Source: Fragum whitleyi
Taxonomy: Eukaryota; Mollusca; Bivalvia; Cardiida; Cardiidae
NCBI GenBank assembly: GCA_948146395.1
Contig: OX411544.1
Span: forward strand, 95,777,232-95,841,231
Direction: 5' to 3'
Length of the DNA: 64,000 bases
The notes below the pieces were generated by a model. It saw only the letters and a program-made list of their open reading frames with translations. It was not told where the DNA came from and made no database searches. Shown piece by piece: positions 35,080-47,869 of the stretch (the first letter of the stretch is position 1; each line of letters starts with the position of its first letter). The position numbers and the translations under genes are program-made.

Positions 35080-35480
35080 CTAAATTTTTTATTCACCCTT
35101 GTACATGCCAAGTTTTATCAAAAATAGGCCATTACTTAGGGACTAGAAAATGTTAAAAGATTTTAAAGAAAAATTGGCCAGACTCTGTCAGATTCATACT
35201 TAGGGGCAAACTTAAGAGAAGGGTCACCAAAGGAAGAATCAAAGCAAATTGCGTTGACCTTCGTCAATACGTTTAAGAGAAGATCTTTTAAATATTCTTT
35301 AGTGAAAATTGACCATACCCTGCAATGCCCATTTTTATGATTCTATCAATTTTTGTGAACAACTTCGGAGAAGAGATACTTAGGGAACATTTATGGCAAG
35401 TTTCATTGACATATGCTCACTGCTTTTGGAAAAGATATTTAAAGATCTAAAAGATAAAATTTTAACCATGCCCTACCATA
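35080..35480 (+). repeat. HEL-C-like core fragment
   Basis: CATGCCAAGTTTTATC, AAGAGAAGGGTCACC, CCATACCCTGCAATGCCC; no ends. Confidence 0.45.
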
Positions 35481-35735
35481 CCATTGGCAATTGTTTCATA
35501 ATCCAATAACTCAGCTTATAGGTTATAACATAAAAATAGGTATACAACACCTTTTCACTTAAATCACTAGAAGTTATTCAGTTCATTTTGTATTGTTTTC
35601 TTTCATCTAGATACTTTTTTATTCACTTTATTATTTTCCTAAACAACATTTTATTTTTTTGATACTGGAATGATGCTTAACAAAAAGTGTTAAGAAAGAT
35701 ACATTCATTCAAATTTTCTTGATTGTACATTTATG

Positions 35736-37230
35736 TAAACAAGAGGGCCAGAATGGCCCTAAACCGCTCTGACACCTGAATTTCAAAGGTCCAGTGGATC
35801 TCATCCAAGTAACTTTCTGGCAAAGTTTCATTCACATTTGCCTAATTGTTCAAGATGAGATGTTATTCTGAGATATAAAAGTAAACAAAATACCCTGCCC
35901 ACCAATTCATTACTGAGCAGACTCAAAATAAGCCCTGCCAGGCCCATATTTATCTGCCAATCAAATTTTGCTAACAATTTTTTGAGAGGGTAATCAAAGG
36001 AACATTCTGGTAAAGTTTCATTGAAGTCAGCCAAGTGGTCCAGGAGGAGATATCCTTCAAAGATATCTGGCTCAGATGGCCCTGCCCAGCCACACCAATA
36101 TTTATGGGCCAATCAAAATTTTGCGAACAGTTTTACAAAAGGTCACCTTAGGAACATTCCAGTAAAGTTTCATTGAAACCAGACAAGTGGTTCAGGAGAA
36201 GATGTTGTTCAATGATTTTGGGCTAAAAATAAGCCACAGCCTGTCACGCCCATATTTTGGGTTCAATCAAAATTTTACGACCAAGTTTTGAGAAGGGGTA
36301 CCCAAGAAACATTTCTGCCAAGTCTGGTCAAAATCGACCCATTGGTCACTGAAGAGAAGATGTTTAAAGATTTCAGGCTCAAATAAAGCCCCTCCCTGCC
36401 CTGCCCATATTTCGGGGTCAATCAAAATTCCATGAACAAGTTTTAAGAAGGAACACTTCTACCAAGGAACACTTCTACCAAGTTTTGTTGAAATCGACCT
36501 ATTGATACCTGAGGATAAGATGTTCAAAGATTTCAGGCTTAAAAAAGCCCCACCCTGCCACATCCATATTTTGGGGTCAGTAAAAATTCCATGAACAAGT
36601 TTTGAAAAAAGGTCACCGAAGAAACATTTCTGCCAAGTTTGGTTGCAATAGAGCCATTGGTTACTGAAGAGAAGAAGTTTAAAGATTTGGGGCTCAAAAA
36701 ATCCCTGACCTGCCCTGCCCATATTTGGGGGTCAATCAACTTTCCATGAAAAAGTTTTGAGAAGGAATACCCTGGGAACACTTTTACCAAATTTGGTTGA
36801 AATCAGTCAATTGTTACCTGAGGAAAAGACGTTCAAAGATTTCTGGCTCAACAAAGCCCATCCTGCAAAGCACATCTTGGGGTCAGTCAAAATTCCACGA
36901 ACAAGTTTTAAGAAGGGTCACCGAAGGATCATTTCTGTCAAGTTTGATTTAATTCCACCCATTGGTTACTAAGGAAAAGATGTTTAAAGGTTTTGGGCTC
37001 AAAAAAGCCCCCCTGCCATGCCCATATTTGGGGTTCAAACAAAGTTCCACAAAAAAAAATTTCAGAAGGGTCACCAAGGAACATTTCTGCCAAGTTTGGT
37101 TGAATTACGCTCATTGGTTACCGAGGAGAAATTGTTTACGATTTCCGACGCACGACACACAACAAACGACGCACGATGAATGTGATCACAAAAGCTCATC
37201 TTATGCACATTGTGCTCACGTGAGCTAAAA
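35736..37230 (+). mobile_element. HEL-C element, complete
   Basis: Left TGTAAACAAGAG, hairpin GGGCC-AGAAT-GGCCC, TAAACCGCTC. About nine units of 145-160 bp follow (CTGCCAAGTTTGGTTGAAAT, GCCCATATTTTGGGGTC). Then CGACGCACGACACACAAC and a terminal hairpin AGCTCATCTTATGCACA / TGTGCTCACGTGAGCT, then AAAAAT. Confidence 0.9.
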
Positions 37231-37499
37231 ATATAATAAAATCTGAATTTGAATAAGCCAAATAATATCTTATTAATCTTTGGCTGTTCTGATAACAGAA
37301 ATGCAAGAGATCTGCAAAGGAAAAAATTATCAAGAATTCTAATACATTTTGCTGTTTGGATCATTTATGTCTGTTAAAACTCCCTTGTTCATGCTGTTCT
37401 ACCTATGTTTATTCATAGATCAAAAAACTGTGGTGGTTTTTGAAAAATATCTGTTTCTGAAAGATAAAACTGCTGTGCCTCTCAAAAAATTGAGCCTTT

Positions 37500-37846
37500 A
37501 ATTCTAGTGTCAATGGAAAGGAAAATTATAAATTTTCCACTTCTATGGGCAAATCAAAAATTTGTAAACAAAGGAATATTTATTCCAAATTTCATTCAAA
37601 TTAGCCAATTGGTTTGGGAAAAGAAGAATTTTTATTATTTTAAAATTAAAAATGACCCTGTCCAGCCAAACCTAAACAAATGCATTTATGGGCCAATCGA
37701 TATTAACAAACAACTTTTGTAGAGGGCCACCAACGGAACAGTCTGCCAGGTTTGGTCAAAAATACACAGAATGACACAAGACACTGAAGACAGACACAAA
37801 GCCGTGATAATAGCTCAATGGCCTTCTGCAAATGGAGCTTAATATT
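37500..37846 (+). mobile_element. HEL-C-like right-end fragment
   Basis: Two decayed units, AAGACACTGAAGACAGACAC, and a right end AGCTCAATGG-CCTTCTG-CAAATGGAGCTTAA. Confidence 0.5.
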
Positions 37847-37951
37847 GATTTTTTTACTTCAAGTTTTCTAAAATATCTGGATCTCAAGAAAAACTGATGG
37901 ACCAAAGTTACTACACATAGAATGTTGAATTACACACTAATAACAGTTTAC

Positions 37952-38045
37952 CATGACATCTCGTAGTATAACTTCTTTGGCTTCAGTTGAAGGATAACCA
38001 CCCATCATGAACGAACTTTTCTTTGACCTATTGAATCTAGCAACA
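37952..38045 (-). CDS. Candidate internal exon of an unidentified minus-strand gene
   Basis: On the minus strand a pyrimidine-rich stretch ending in TTTTTAG precedes 94 nt that read without stop as VARFNRSKKSSFMMGGYPS followed by TEAKEVILRDVM, then a GTAAAC donor. The exon enters with one base completing a codon and leaves in phase 0. It splices in frame to the candidate exon at 32688-32601. Composition is protein-like (basic, then amphipathic helix), unlike the surrounding repeats. I do not recognise the protein. It could be an upstream exon of the coiled-coil gene at 14.9-20.8 kb or part of a separate gene. Confidence 0.4.
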
Positions 38046-38059
38046 CTAAAAAGGAAAAA

Positions 38060-38265
38060 AATCAGATGTTTTTTTTAACACTAATGCCCCCCAAGTGCCA
38101 TTTTCAGCAATTTTCAACATTATTGACCTTGAAAACTGACATTGAAAGATGACCCTGACCTTGATACCAAAACAAAGTTCTTGTCACAAACAATGCTCGT
38201 GTGAAATGTGAAGGTATATATATGAAGGTTCTATCCCTTGCAAATTACGTTGAATACTGTTTGCA
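38060..38265 (+). repeat. HEL-G-like left end and one unit
   Basis: AGATGTTTTTTTTAACACT is a left hairpin (TGTT..AACA), then AATGCCCCCCAAG and GATGACCCTGACCTTG; no right end. Confidence 0.5.
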
Positions 38266-38436
38266 AGTTTTACCTCATCTTGCATGTGCACTTGGGTTCA
38301 AATGAGGGTAAGATTTGAAACAGTTTGTAACATTTTGCCTTCCTGAACAAAGGATACAGAAGGATTCACAAATTTTAATTTAAATAAAATGATTCTCCAG
38401 AGAGTCAATTTAATATATCCAAGTAAGAAGTAAGTA

Positions 38437-39348
38437 TAGTCCGTTTGACTTCTATATGGACCGACCTTTTCATCAAATGCATAAAATCGGGTTTGAAAGA
38501 AGAATTTGTATGTGGTAAAATCTTAATTTCAGCCTAATACCATTCCAAAAAATATTTTTTGAAAATAAAATTATTTCAAAATAATGATTTTGTCTATCTA
38601 GTTAATGTTAATATTTTCGCATTTTCCGCTCTTAAACACGAGGGGTGGAGAAGGCTGTTTAGTAGTAACAAGAAGCAAACATAGTGTGAAAACACATGGT
38701 TTAATAGTAAACATTTGACAGAAGAAATGTCCATTATTCCTTATTTGGACATACTAATTTGCATATCGACGGTCATGTCATTTTAAACTTAAATAACACG
38801 TGATTTGTACCGTAATTACTCGCCTGCTTATCTAGTTTTCCTCATGAAATTCAAAACGACTTTGTAAAATATTGCTTTTTGATTGGTCTAAATATGTGAA
38901 CGTGGGGTTCGTCTCAGAATAGACAACAATAATTATCATTTATCTGGCTAAACGTTTTTTAAACAAACAGAGAATACACTCATATTTGGTATCCCAAGGA
39001 ATTAAAAATCCTCGACAAAATTAATTTCATAAAAATACTTGATTTTATACCAAAACGACTAACTTAAGACCATATACTTTTGACTCGGCCCCTATGCAAA
39101 TCGGAACTATTTTTAGTTGGGCAAGTCGCTGTTCCATTTAATACAATCACAAGAAGGTATGAAAGGCTGGAAGTTAACATGTAGACGAACGGACAAAAAT
39201 CATTATATTACATTCAAAAATTCTGAAAAACAAGATTCGTCATGGTATTAGGTGGAAAATATGATATAACAAGAAAAGGATACGTTTCATTTATCCCATT
39301 CTAAGATTTTCGGCAAAATGATGGTCCATATAGAAGTCAAACGGACTG
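38437..39348. mobile_element. Non-autonomous DNA transposon with 25-bp TIRs, about 0.9 kb
   Basis: Left AGTCCGTTTGACTTCTATAT followed by GGACC; right GGTCC followed by ATATAGAAGTCAAACGGACT. Inner sequence is partly inverted too (CTAATACCATTCC / GGTATTAGG). No transposase frame. A clean target duplication is not visible. Confidence 0.75.
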
Positions 39349-39408
39349 TGTAAAGTGTTGAATAGTGAAACATCGCTAATTTTATCTTGTAATGTACATA
39401 ACCGACTA

Positions 39409-40430
39409 TAAATAACAAGAACAATGATGGTCCTATATCGCTCACCTTCGTCTCTTTGACTCCTCCCTTAGCAAAAGTAAATGCTTAAAAGATCATTAAA
39501 TGATCATTAAATTTTCCAAAGAAAGACATTATTCTATTCCTATGGTCCCTGCATAAGTTTCTAGCCTTTTCCACACAAGTTTCATGTGACCTGACAAACA
39601 TTTTGACCAAGTTTCATGAAGATTGAACCATATTTGTGGCCTCTAGAGACTAGAGTGTAAATAAGAATATTGCCATTAAGATCCCTTTTCCCATGATATG
39701 GCATGGATCTTTCCCATTTTCGAAGGGGATCATTGAGACCTACAGATGGGACCAACATGCTGACTAAGTTTCGTGAAGATTGGGCCATATTTGTGGCCTC
39801 TGGAGTGCAAACATGAAAATTGGCATTATGGCCCCAATCCGATGGTGAAGCATGGATCCTTCTCGTTTTAAATAGTGTTTATCCTTGTTACGTGGCCATC
39901 ATTCTGACCAAGTTTCATGAAGATTGAACCACATTTGTGGCTTCTATAGTATCAACAAGATAATTGTGATTAGGCCCCTTTTTCCAGTGATACTGCATGG
40001 TTCCTTCCCACTTTGAAGTTTCGATTGGGTATATCATTGTGACTTTATTCTTCGGACATCATTCTATTCCTATGGTCCCTGCATACGTTTATAGCCTTTC
40101 CTATACAAGTTTAATGTGAGCTGGCCAACACTTTGACCAAGTTTAATAAAGATTGGGCCATATTTGTGGCCTCTAGAATGAAATTAAGAAAAATGTCATA
40201 AAGAGACCTTTTCCCATGATATGGCTTGGATCCTTCCAATTTTTGATAGGGTTCATCCATGTGACCTGGCCAACATTCTGACTAAGTTTCGTGAATTGGG
40301 CCATATTTGGGGCATCTTCAGTGTAATCACTTAGATAGTTGATGTCGGACAACAGATGATACATGACGCACGACAACATTCAATGATCAAAAAAGCTCAC
40401 CTAGAGCACAATGTGATCATGTGAGCTAAA
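39409..40430 (+). mobile_element. HEL-E element, second copy
   Basis: Left AATAACAAGAAC and GATGGTCCTATATCGCTCACC. Units of about 150 bp follow (GACCAAGTTTCATGAAGATTG). Then ACATGACGCACGACAAC and a terminal hairpin AGCTCACCTAGAGCACA / TGTGATCATGTGAGCT, then AAAAAG. Confidence 0.82.
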
Positions 40431-41841
40431 AAGTATTGTACATGTATCAGACTAATGACATAATACTAGACTGGTTTAATTCCAGTAAGCTATAAAAGTC
40501 ATTCGAAGGTGTGTTGAATAGAAATGAACGAATTGTATATAGAAGGGAAAACATAAAATAGAAATTTACATGCATGTAATAAGCAATTTGTCCATTTCAC
40601 ACAATGTTTCCACTTATTATTATGTGGGGACCAATAATAGTTCCTGCCCTTAATTGCCTGGACCCATTTAAAGGATCAATGTATACATCTAGTCCAAGTT
40701 TAAGTACTTAAAATTGAACTTCATCACTAAACCTTGACATTGAATAATTTGCAATCCAGTGGTTTCGGCTAAATGAAAATTTCATTAGATAGTTAAGGAA
40801 TAATGTTTTCAAACACCAAGCCGATTACACATGAAATGGAACATTATTTAAGCTATGACTGGAGGCAAATTTAACTACCAAAATACCTGACTTAATACCA
40901 AAAAATGTCTACTTTCACTTTCGGTTTTCTAAAGCAAGGGAAGTAACTACAGTTATACTGGAATACCTGTCATTAAACTAAATGTTATTAAAATATAATA
41001 AATGAAACTGAAAAATACGATAAAAAACAACATTTCACCGTTCATTTTAAATGTCTCTCCGAAATTTATGACGTAATCGATGCTTAAACTGCTTATTTTT
41101 GTTTGAAGAGTAAGAACATTTTCATAAAATCAAATTTGAGTAACTATGAAAAATCCTAGTAAGCTATATCGGGTCATATTAATAATACCCATAATCTTGC
41201 AAATCAACCCACTTACTCACAATCGGTTATATTTGCGGCAGTACATAAATAAAGTTCTGGACAATATTGTGAAACAACTATAATAACAAAAATAAATAGG
41301 CGAAACTGTTTTTCATTGCTTTTATTTTACTTTCCTTAACCCTACCGAGGTTATAAAACTTTTCTCATTCTCAACTCAAAATCTTCTCAAATTTCAAATT
41401 GTGGCAAACATTAATGCTTTTGTTACACTAATGTAAATGTAGATCTATGAACAGAAAAGAAATTGTCGATAAGTTTTTTTTTTTTTTATTTATTTATTTA
41501 TTATTTTTTTTTGAAATAACAACTTATCAATATTATCTTTTGATGTCCATACATTTGTCGAATTCTAAATTTGAGAGCATTTTCAGTTGAACACAAAACA
41601 TTTTAAAACCTCAGGCCCTGAGATTTTAAACAAAAAGTTTCAGTACAGATAATTTAATATGCGACCTATGCGCCGAAATGCATTATCCAGGAATACCATA
41701 GCATATAAATATTCAAAATGAAACCATTCAAGATGCAAGAAGAGAAGTTTCAGAACGCTTAGTAATTTTATCCAACTTTGCACGTGCAAATCGGATTAAC
41801 AATTTTAAACCGTTTCGCGTATTCATTTTGAATGCATAGTA
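40431..41841. other. Non-repeat AT-rich DNA
   Basis: No exon-like frame. A T/A homopolymer-rich tract lies at 41474-41512. Confidence 0.5.
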
Positions 41842-41972
41842 GTCCTGTGTTTAGGATAACAAAACAGTGTAAACAGTTCGCCAATTATACCCCGTTTTGC
41901 ACGTACACTTGCGCGCAAAGCGGAAATAATTGGCAAACTGTTCGCAACGTTTTGTCATCCTGAACACAGGAC
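41842..41972. mobile_element. Foldback MITE, about 130 bp
   Basis: GTCCTGTGTTTAGGATAACA ... CAGTTCGCCAATTAT on the left pairs with ATAATTGGCAAACTG ... TGTCATCCTGAACACAGGAC on the right, leaving a loop of about 15 bp. Confidence 0.8.
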
Positions 41973-42270
41973 TTGTTTACTGTTTCAAAAATGTTTATAA
42001 TGTAATAAAGAATAGCTCTCCCCCGTTCATTAGACTTGAAAGTTTCATTTTTTTGTAAATTGACATGGATTAAAGAACCCGTTCCACAAAATGTCATTTT
42101 TTCTGATTTTAATGTAGGCGTAAAGTGTTAATAGTATTGTTATTATATGGAGATGTGACTAAAGATTATGCTCAATATTTATGCGTTTATCTTTTAAAGT
42201 TAAAAAGATCTTTAACCCAGTATACTTCTTTATAAAAAGGAACTAATTGAACTACAAATAAAAAGGTAAG

Positions 42271-42463
<193 letters not shown>

Positions 42464-42949
42464 CTCTAAATCAACCAATCTACCTGTACTCATATTATTA
42501 CTTTCTATCTCTTGTAGCATTATATAATTCTTAATAATCATGTAATGTATCAAAGGATACTCTGAAACGCATACTTTTTTTTAAATGAAAAGGTTTGATT
42601 TTTACATAATTATTTGAGTACGTAGGCTTACAATAAGCACACCCTTAGAAACAATACTTTTCTCATCCGCTTTGTAGGATTCCCTTTTCTTGATTTTATA
42701 GAGAAATTAAAATCTAATCTGTATTTCTTTGCATTTAAAAGCACGCAAACTTTGGTCCGAACTATACGGCACATAGACTTTTACACCAAATTAATCCCCC
42801 CCCCCTCCCTGCAATGTCGAAAGGCAGTCTTCTGAATATTCGTACATAGCATTGGTGGTCGTGTATTTTCATTCTCGTACTAACAGAACATTTTTAGTTG
42901 CAATTTAACTTGGTTTCATAAATATATAATTAAAACTTAGTTGTGTTTA

Positions 42950-43250
42950 TCAAAAGTCGTGCTTTCTGATTGGCTGAAAATTTGCTTTTATTCCTCGATG
43001 AAAACAATTTTGAATACGCAGCTATGTTGCAAACTCCGACATTCAGATGTCCTATAAGAAATCTTTTTTTTTCTTCTTTTTTTTATATAATTATTTATGC
43101 CTTTGCTTCAAGAAATTTAATTTTAAGATATGAAGAGAGTATCTATTGGTTTCAAAGAAGAAAGAAACTAAGAACCTTATCCCGTTTTCATACAGTTTGA
43201 AAGGTTTTTAGTTTCATACCTCAACAACAACTCCCTTCGTTACTTAATAT
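42950..43250. repeat. Dispersed repeat Y, copy 2
   Basis: CGTGCTTTCTGATTGGCTGA, ATTCCTCGATGAAAACAAT and TTTTTAGTTTCATACC align with 24255-24535. Confidence 0.5.
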
Positions 43251-43559
43251 AAAATGGGCATAATAAAAGTGAATTCATGAGGGCTACAGAATAAATACCG
43301 ATGTCCAGTGGTGAAATGTGAAGACGTGCACTGTCAACATGTTACATTTTTAAAAGACAATAACAAAGAGCCAATCGAAAGGCTAATTTACATGTATTTT
43401 TTTTTTCAAGAAGGAACTTGTAAGCCTTTATGTTTTTGTTTTCGTTGTTTGGGTTTCTGTTATTGTGTGTACCCATTGCGATTAAATAAACTCCATAAAA
43501 ATCAGTCATATTTCAAAGAAATAGAAAAAAAAAGGAAAAACAGGAGATATTTGTAAAAC

Positions 43560-43730
43560 ATTTATGTCCCCCACAAAAGCAGGTCAATATTCTATTTTAT
43601 GTCAATCAACAAAGAGCAATAACCCACAAAATATGATGAGTAAAGTTATTATTCTTATGCACTACGATTCTCCAAAATGAGATCTATCCACCTGTTTCAT
43701 GATTCTAACTTGCATACTTTTGAGATATGT
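43560..43730 (+). repeat. Fragment of the tandem family seen at 16070-16720
   Basis: CAACAAAGAGCAATAACCCA and GAGATCTATCCACC match those units; no ends. Confidence 0.4.
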
Positions 43731-43869
43731 GATAAAATAAATTGCAGAAAATATTTCACAATATTATGGTGTGATGTAGTACCATACAAAACATCTTTTA
43801 AAAACAGGCCAAACTGGTTTGACATGTATGTTGACAAAATTAATGGAAATTGATTGTTTTAAAAAACCT

Positions 43870-44640
43870 TTTAAGACTGGGTTTTATATCAAAGGTTATA
43901 GTATTACCTAGTAGGAACATTTGTCTACATTCTATTCAAATTTAGGTAAATTTTATCCATCCGTAATGAAGTTGTTGGTTTTGAACAAAATATCCCTTTT
44001 ACATAAGGATTTTGCTATTCTGATATGAGACAGGGCCTCTTATGTTGTGCAACTGCTTGTGCTCATCTACAGCTTCAATTTGATACATTATTTAGCTGGG
44101 CAAACTCTTTCTTTTTACTGACGCTTTGCTGGCTTTAGTTAACATACAAAATTTTGAGGAAGCATCAAAGTTCAATTTACTGCAAACTACCCTCGGCGGT
44201 TTAACCAGTAAATACATGAATACTTTCGCCATAAAAAAAAGTAGTTCTACCGTAATGTTAAACCGATTCAAGGAAAACATCCTGTTATGTGACCCCGGAC
44301 GTTTAACGAATGTACCTAATAAATGATTTAAAGTAAGTCTACACGTGCAAAAAATCGATAATTAAGGCGAACATACATATTATAGCTGACCAAAACAAGT
44401 CATGTGTAACGCGCTGGGAAATACACAGTCGCTAAATGATTACGCAATCTTGTCGGATTAGTATGCTTTTTTTACTCATCGCTTTATTTAAACCCTGATT
44501 TTGTACCATAATAATTTTTTAAAAGGAAGATTACTTAAATATTTATGCTTTGCTATCTTTCAGTACTTTCAGTACTTTGATTTGTAAATGGAAGCAGCAT
44601 TAAATTTGGTTAAAAAACTCTTTACATTTACCTTAAGGCT
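43870..44640 (-). repeat. Dispersed repeat W, copy 2, with an internal insertion
   Basis: 43870-44110 and 44575-44640 are inverse matches to 34755-35030. About 460 bp (44111-44574) is present here and absent from copy 1. Both strands have 60-codon frames in the insert; no domain seen. Confidence 0.6.
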
Positions 44641-44935
44641 TAACTATTGTATGTGTCTATATAATTTTAGGTACTGATAATATCCTTGTGCTCACTCCAC
44701 TTAATGGTTCGGGAGTATAAATACATGTGTGCGGTATTCTGTCAATATATAGTAACCTATAATCAGGAGTTAAGAGCATTCACTCCCTGACCCCATCTTT
44801 TAAACGCTGCTAACAAAAGACAGGTCTTATTATGTGAGGCTAAGCTTTGTTCTATTATAGAAATAGTTTCTTAAACGTTTTAAATTGAATAACTTTCAAA
44901 CTGAAATGTGCGGAATCTTCGGGCTTCCCTATTTG

Positions 44936-44965
44936 CTACGCTATATTGACGTCGATATAGCGTAG
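44936..44965. repeat. Inverted repeat centred on a CRE-like core
   Basis: Arms CTACGCTATAT / ATATAGCGTAG flank TGACGTCG. Confidence 0.8.
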
Positions 44966-45162
44966 AAAACAAGGACACCCCGGGGTATATGAGTGTTTCA
45001 ATGAGGTGTCTGTATATGAATATATATAGTAAAACTCGCAGTCCTGCCTAGTCTACTGTATTCAAAATTTCATGGGGAATTCTTAATTTCTAATCATGCT
45101 TTTCTCTAGACATATCAATGAATTTCAGCCGATTTCTTAAAATATATGATAATAATTTAAGG

Positions 45163-46904
45163 TAACTGCGGACAGATAACATGGTCGAATTTTCAACTAT
45201 CTTAAAATTTCACGACAATTGCTGAGAATTATATTGAGAAGTTCAAATGACAGTCCGAGGGAAGCGAGAGACGATGTAATAAATCAAAAATAACTGTAAT
45301 ATGCATGGGCAGAGACGACATTCATGTGAACGAAGTTATCAACTCATGATAGTAAACGTGATTAAAAATTACCTCTACAATTATTAACTTATATTAAAGG
45401 ATACTTATGTTCATTAACAAATTGATAAGCCCGTGCAAAACACGTTGTAAATGAGAACAAAAGTCATTTCTATTTAACCTAAAGAAAAGCCAGTAATATT
45501 TGTAATCGGACTGTTGTGCACTACTTCTTGACGTAATTCGGAATCCAAGTAACACCAGTCCTACCGGGGATCAAAAGCGTCGAGGTTGAAAGGTTAAAAT
45601 GGCATCACTTGCGTCGAAACCGGGGTCGTTCTGATGGAAACCCGGTTAACTCGGGTCGAAACCGAGGCCCATATGAATTTCCCCTATTTGAAGTGCGGGA
45701 ATTAGCGAACACGCATTGAAAAGAGTCTGAAGCTCGTTCATTTGACGACGTGACGTCAAAAAGGGGCCAACCCCTTTTCGACCCGCAAAAATCATTATTT
45801 TCTGAATGAATAGGCCGAATTTTACGCAAAAAAGTTTTAAGTAGAAAGTCCAAGAACGCCCGAGCAAGTCGTTTAATTTCTGTGCACATTCAGATGGAAA
45901 AATAGGCCAAAAACGCTTACTATTCCGCGAATTTTAAGATTTGACGTTCCTTTTTTCATTTTTTTGTAAATAAATAGAAATTTCTCAAACTTTTGTCCGG
46001 TGACCTATGCTGATTTTTTTGTTATTTTGTAGCGAAAAGAATATGCTTTGTACGTATTAATCAAATAAAATGATATGTCTTCGGGTTAGATTTTTTTATT
46101 AAATTCAATTTTGTGAAGTTGTTGGAATATCTTTCGTCAAATTCGACGTCGCACCAAAACCATCGGCACTATGCTTATTTGGCGCCAATCTCCGTGCAAT
46201 AACGTATTCTAAAATATTTAAAACTAAGGTTTATTGTAAATAATAGGATTCAGAAGTATTCAATTTGAATGTGATTTTAAGAAACACAAAAATTCACTTT
46301 AGTTTTATCCTTTTAAAAAGACAGCTTTTGTGAACATTTGACGCGACGTTGAAATATCCTTTCATTTGCGATATCTTCGCGGAATCGAATTTTACAAAAA
46401 AATCTAACCAGAAGACACATGGTTTTTATTTCAAAAATCTTCAGCGGAATGGTTTGGCTGCAACATATCTAAATTTCAGCATAGGTCACCGTACAAATTT
46501 TCGAGAAAAAAAGTGCAATATTTTCAGTGACTGTACTCGAAAACAGCAACGCAGAAGGCATTAACATTAAATACGTTACACTTAAGTGTATTTCTTACAC
46601 TTATATCTTCATATCAATCAAAACATAACATGAGGCGTCTTTATACGAAATAATTTAGCGTTTTGGGGATAAAAATCGGTTTATTATTTCAGAAAAAAGA
46701 TGGACAATTACTGTTTTTGGTCCCTAAAAAAGGGGTCGGCCCCTTGATGACGTCATGACGTCAACTATACGTTATAAAATTCCTTTGTATGACCGAAATA
46801 TAAAAGCGGGTACTTCAAAGTTCAGTTTTATCGCATTAGGCATGATTTGCTGACAATTTAAAATTTAGCCATAAAATGGCCCTCTATGTGTGCGCAGTTA
46901 CCTG
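45163..46904. mobile_element. TIR element of about 1.7 kb, non-coding
   Basis: Ends AGGTAACTGCG and CGCAGTTACCT are inverted. Inner parts are inverted as well (TCCGGTGACCTATGCTG near 45995 against CAGCATAGGTCACCG near 46478; AAAAAGGGGCCAACCCC near 45758 against AAAAAAGGGGTCGGCCCC near 46727). Short minus frames at 45605-45889 have no domain. The right half recurs at 55120-55345. Confidence 0.65.
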
Positions 46905-46919
46905 AAAGCCCCCGTCTGC

Positions 46920-47869
46920 GTTAAGAGTTAAAAAATCTCTCTTTTGTGAATATTCTTTAAATATTTTTTCTTGATTTAGTCTTATGAAGGATGGGTTACA
47001 TAAAAATACAAATAAGTCAACAAACGGCGGCTTTTTCGTGAAGCGCATAATCTGCCGTATAAAGTAAAATATGTAAATAAAATTTTGGTCACGTGAAATA
47101 CGCCCACGTGCAGGAGCGGTAAATAGCGGTATTTAAATTAGAGTCCGAAATATTGCGGTTCATAAATATTCATCAAGTTAGGCCTTTATTTAGATCATCG
47201 CGTTATAATCATTTGCATTGCCGAATATTGGAATGACAAATTCAAGCTTATCTTTGAGAATAACGGTCTAGTTTTGTGTACATTGTCGTCTAATATCATT
47301 GTCTAGCGTTTCTGAAATAAACACGAACACAGACTGGGACTTTAAATATTATTCGAAAAACAAGTTAAAATGTAAAATAATGTAGATGCAGATAAATTAA
47401 CATAAAGACTCGTACTTGATACCGTGTGTACATGTAAATTGATACAATATTGCTTTGTAGAGAGATTCTTTTATTGCCCTCAATCCTATTCATAATGTGA
47501 TTCATTTAAAACAAAACTTCATTGATAGATAGCGTGATTCTTTAATCAATAAAATCAATACGTTTTAATCGCGTCATTTGTAAATCAATATTTTAAAGAT
47601 GCAAATTATATATTTCATATTAAGCAGAGATTAGATATTTGTAAATTTGAATTTTTAACGAAATGTTAAGAAAATGGCAGGATGGTTATAGAATAAAATA
47701 ATCAACGGGAATATTGTGTGTTCTGATTAAAAATTTGAATCGAACATGTATTTAGACAAACCTATATCCCCTTTTCTTTGTGCTTTTTGGTGGTTAATCG
47801 AGAAATAACGGTAGATTATCACTTGATAATCTAATCGCAAAAGCAGTGAAGTTATCAAAAACGTTACCC
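46920..47869. other. Non-repeat DNA, nothing recognised
   Basis: No exon-like frame, no repeat family seen. Confidence 0.45.

Noticed and set aside
45605..45889. Two overlapping minus-strand frames
   Set aside because: Lie in one arm of the TIR element at 45163-46904, are not maintained in the other arm, and show no domain.
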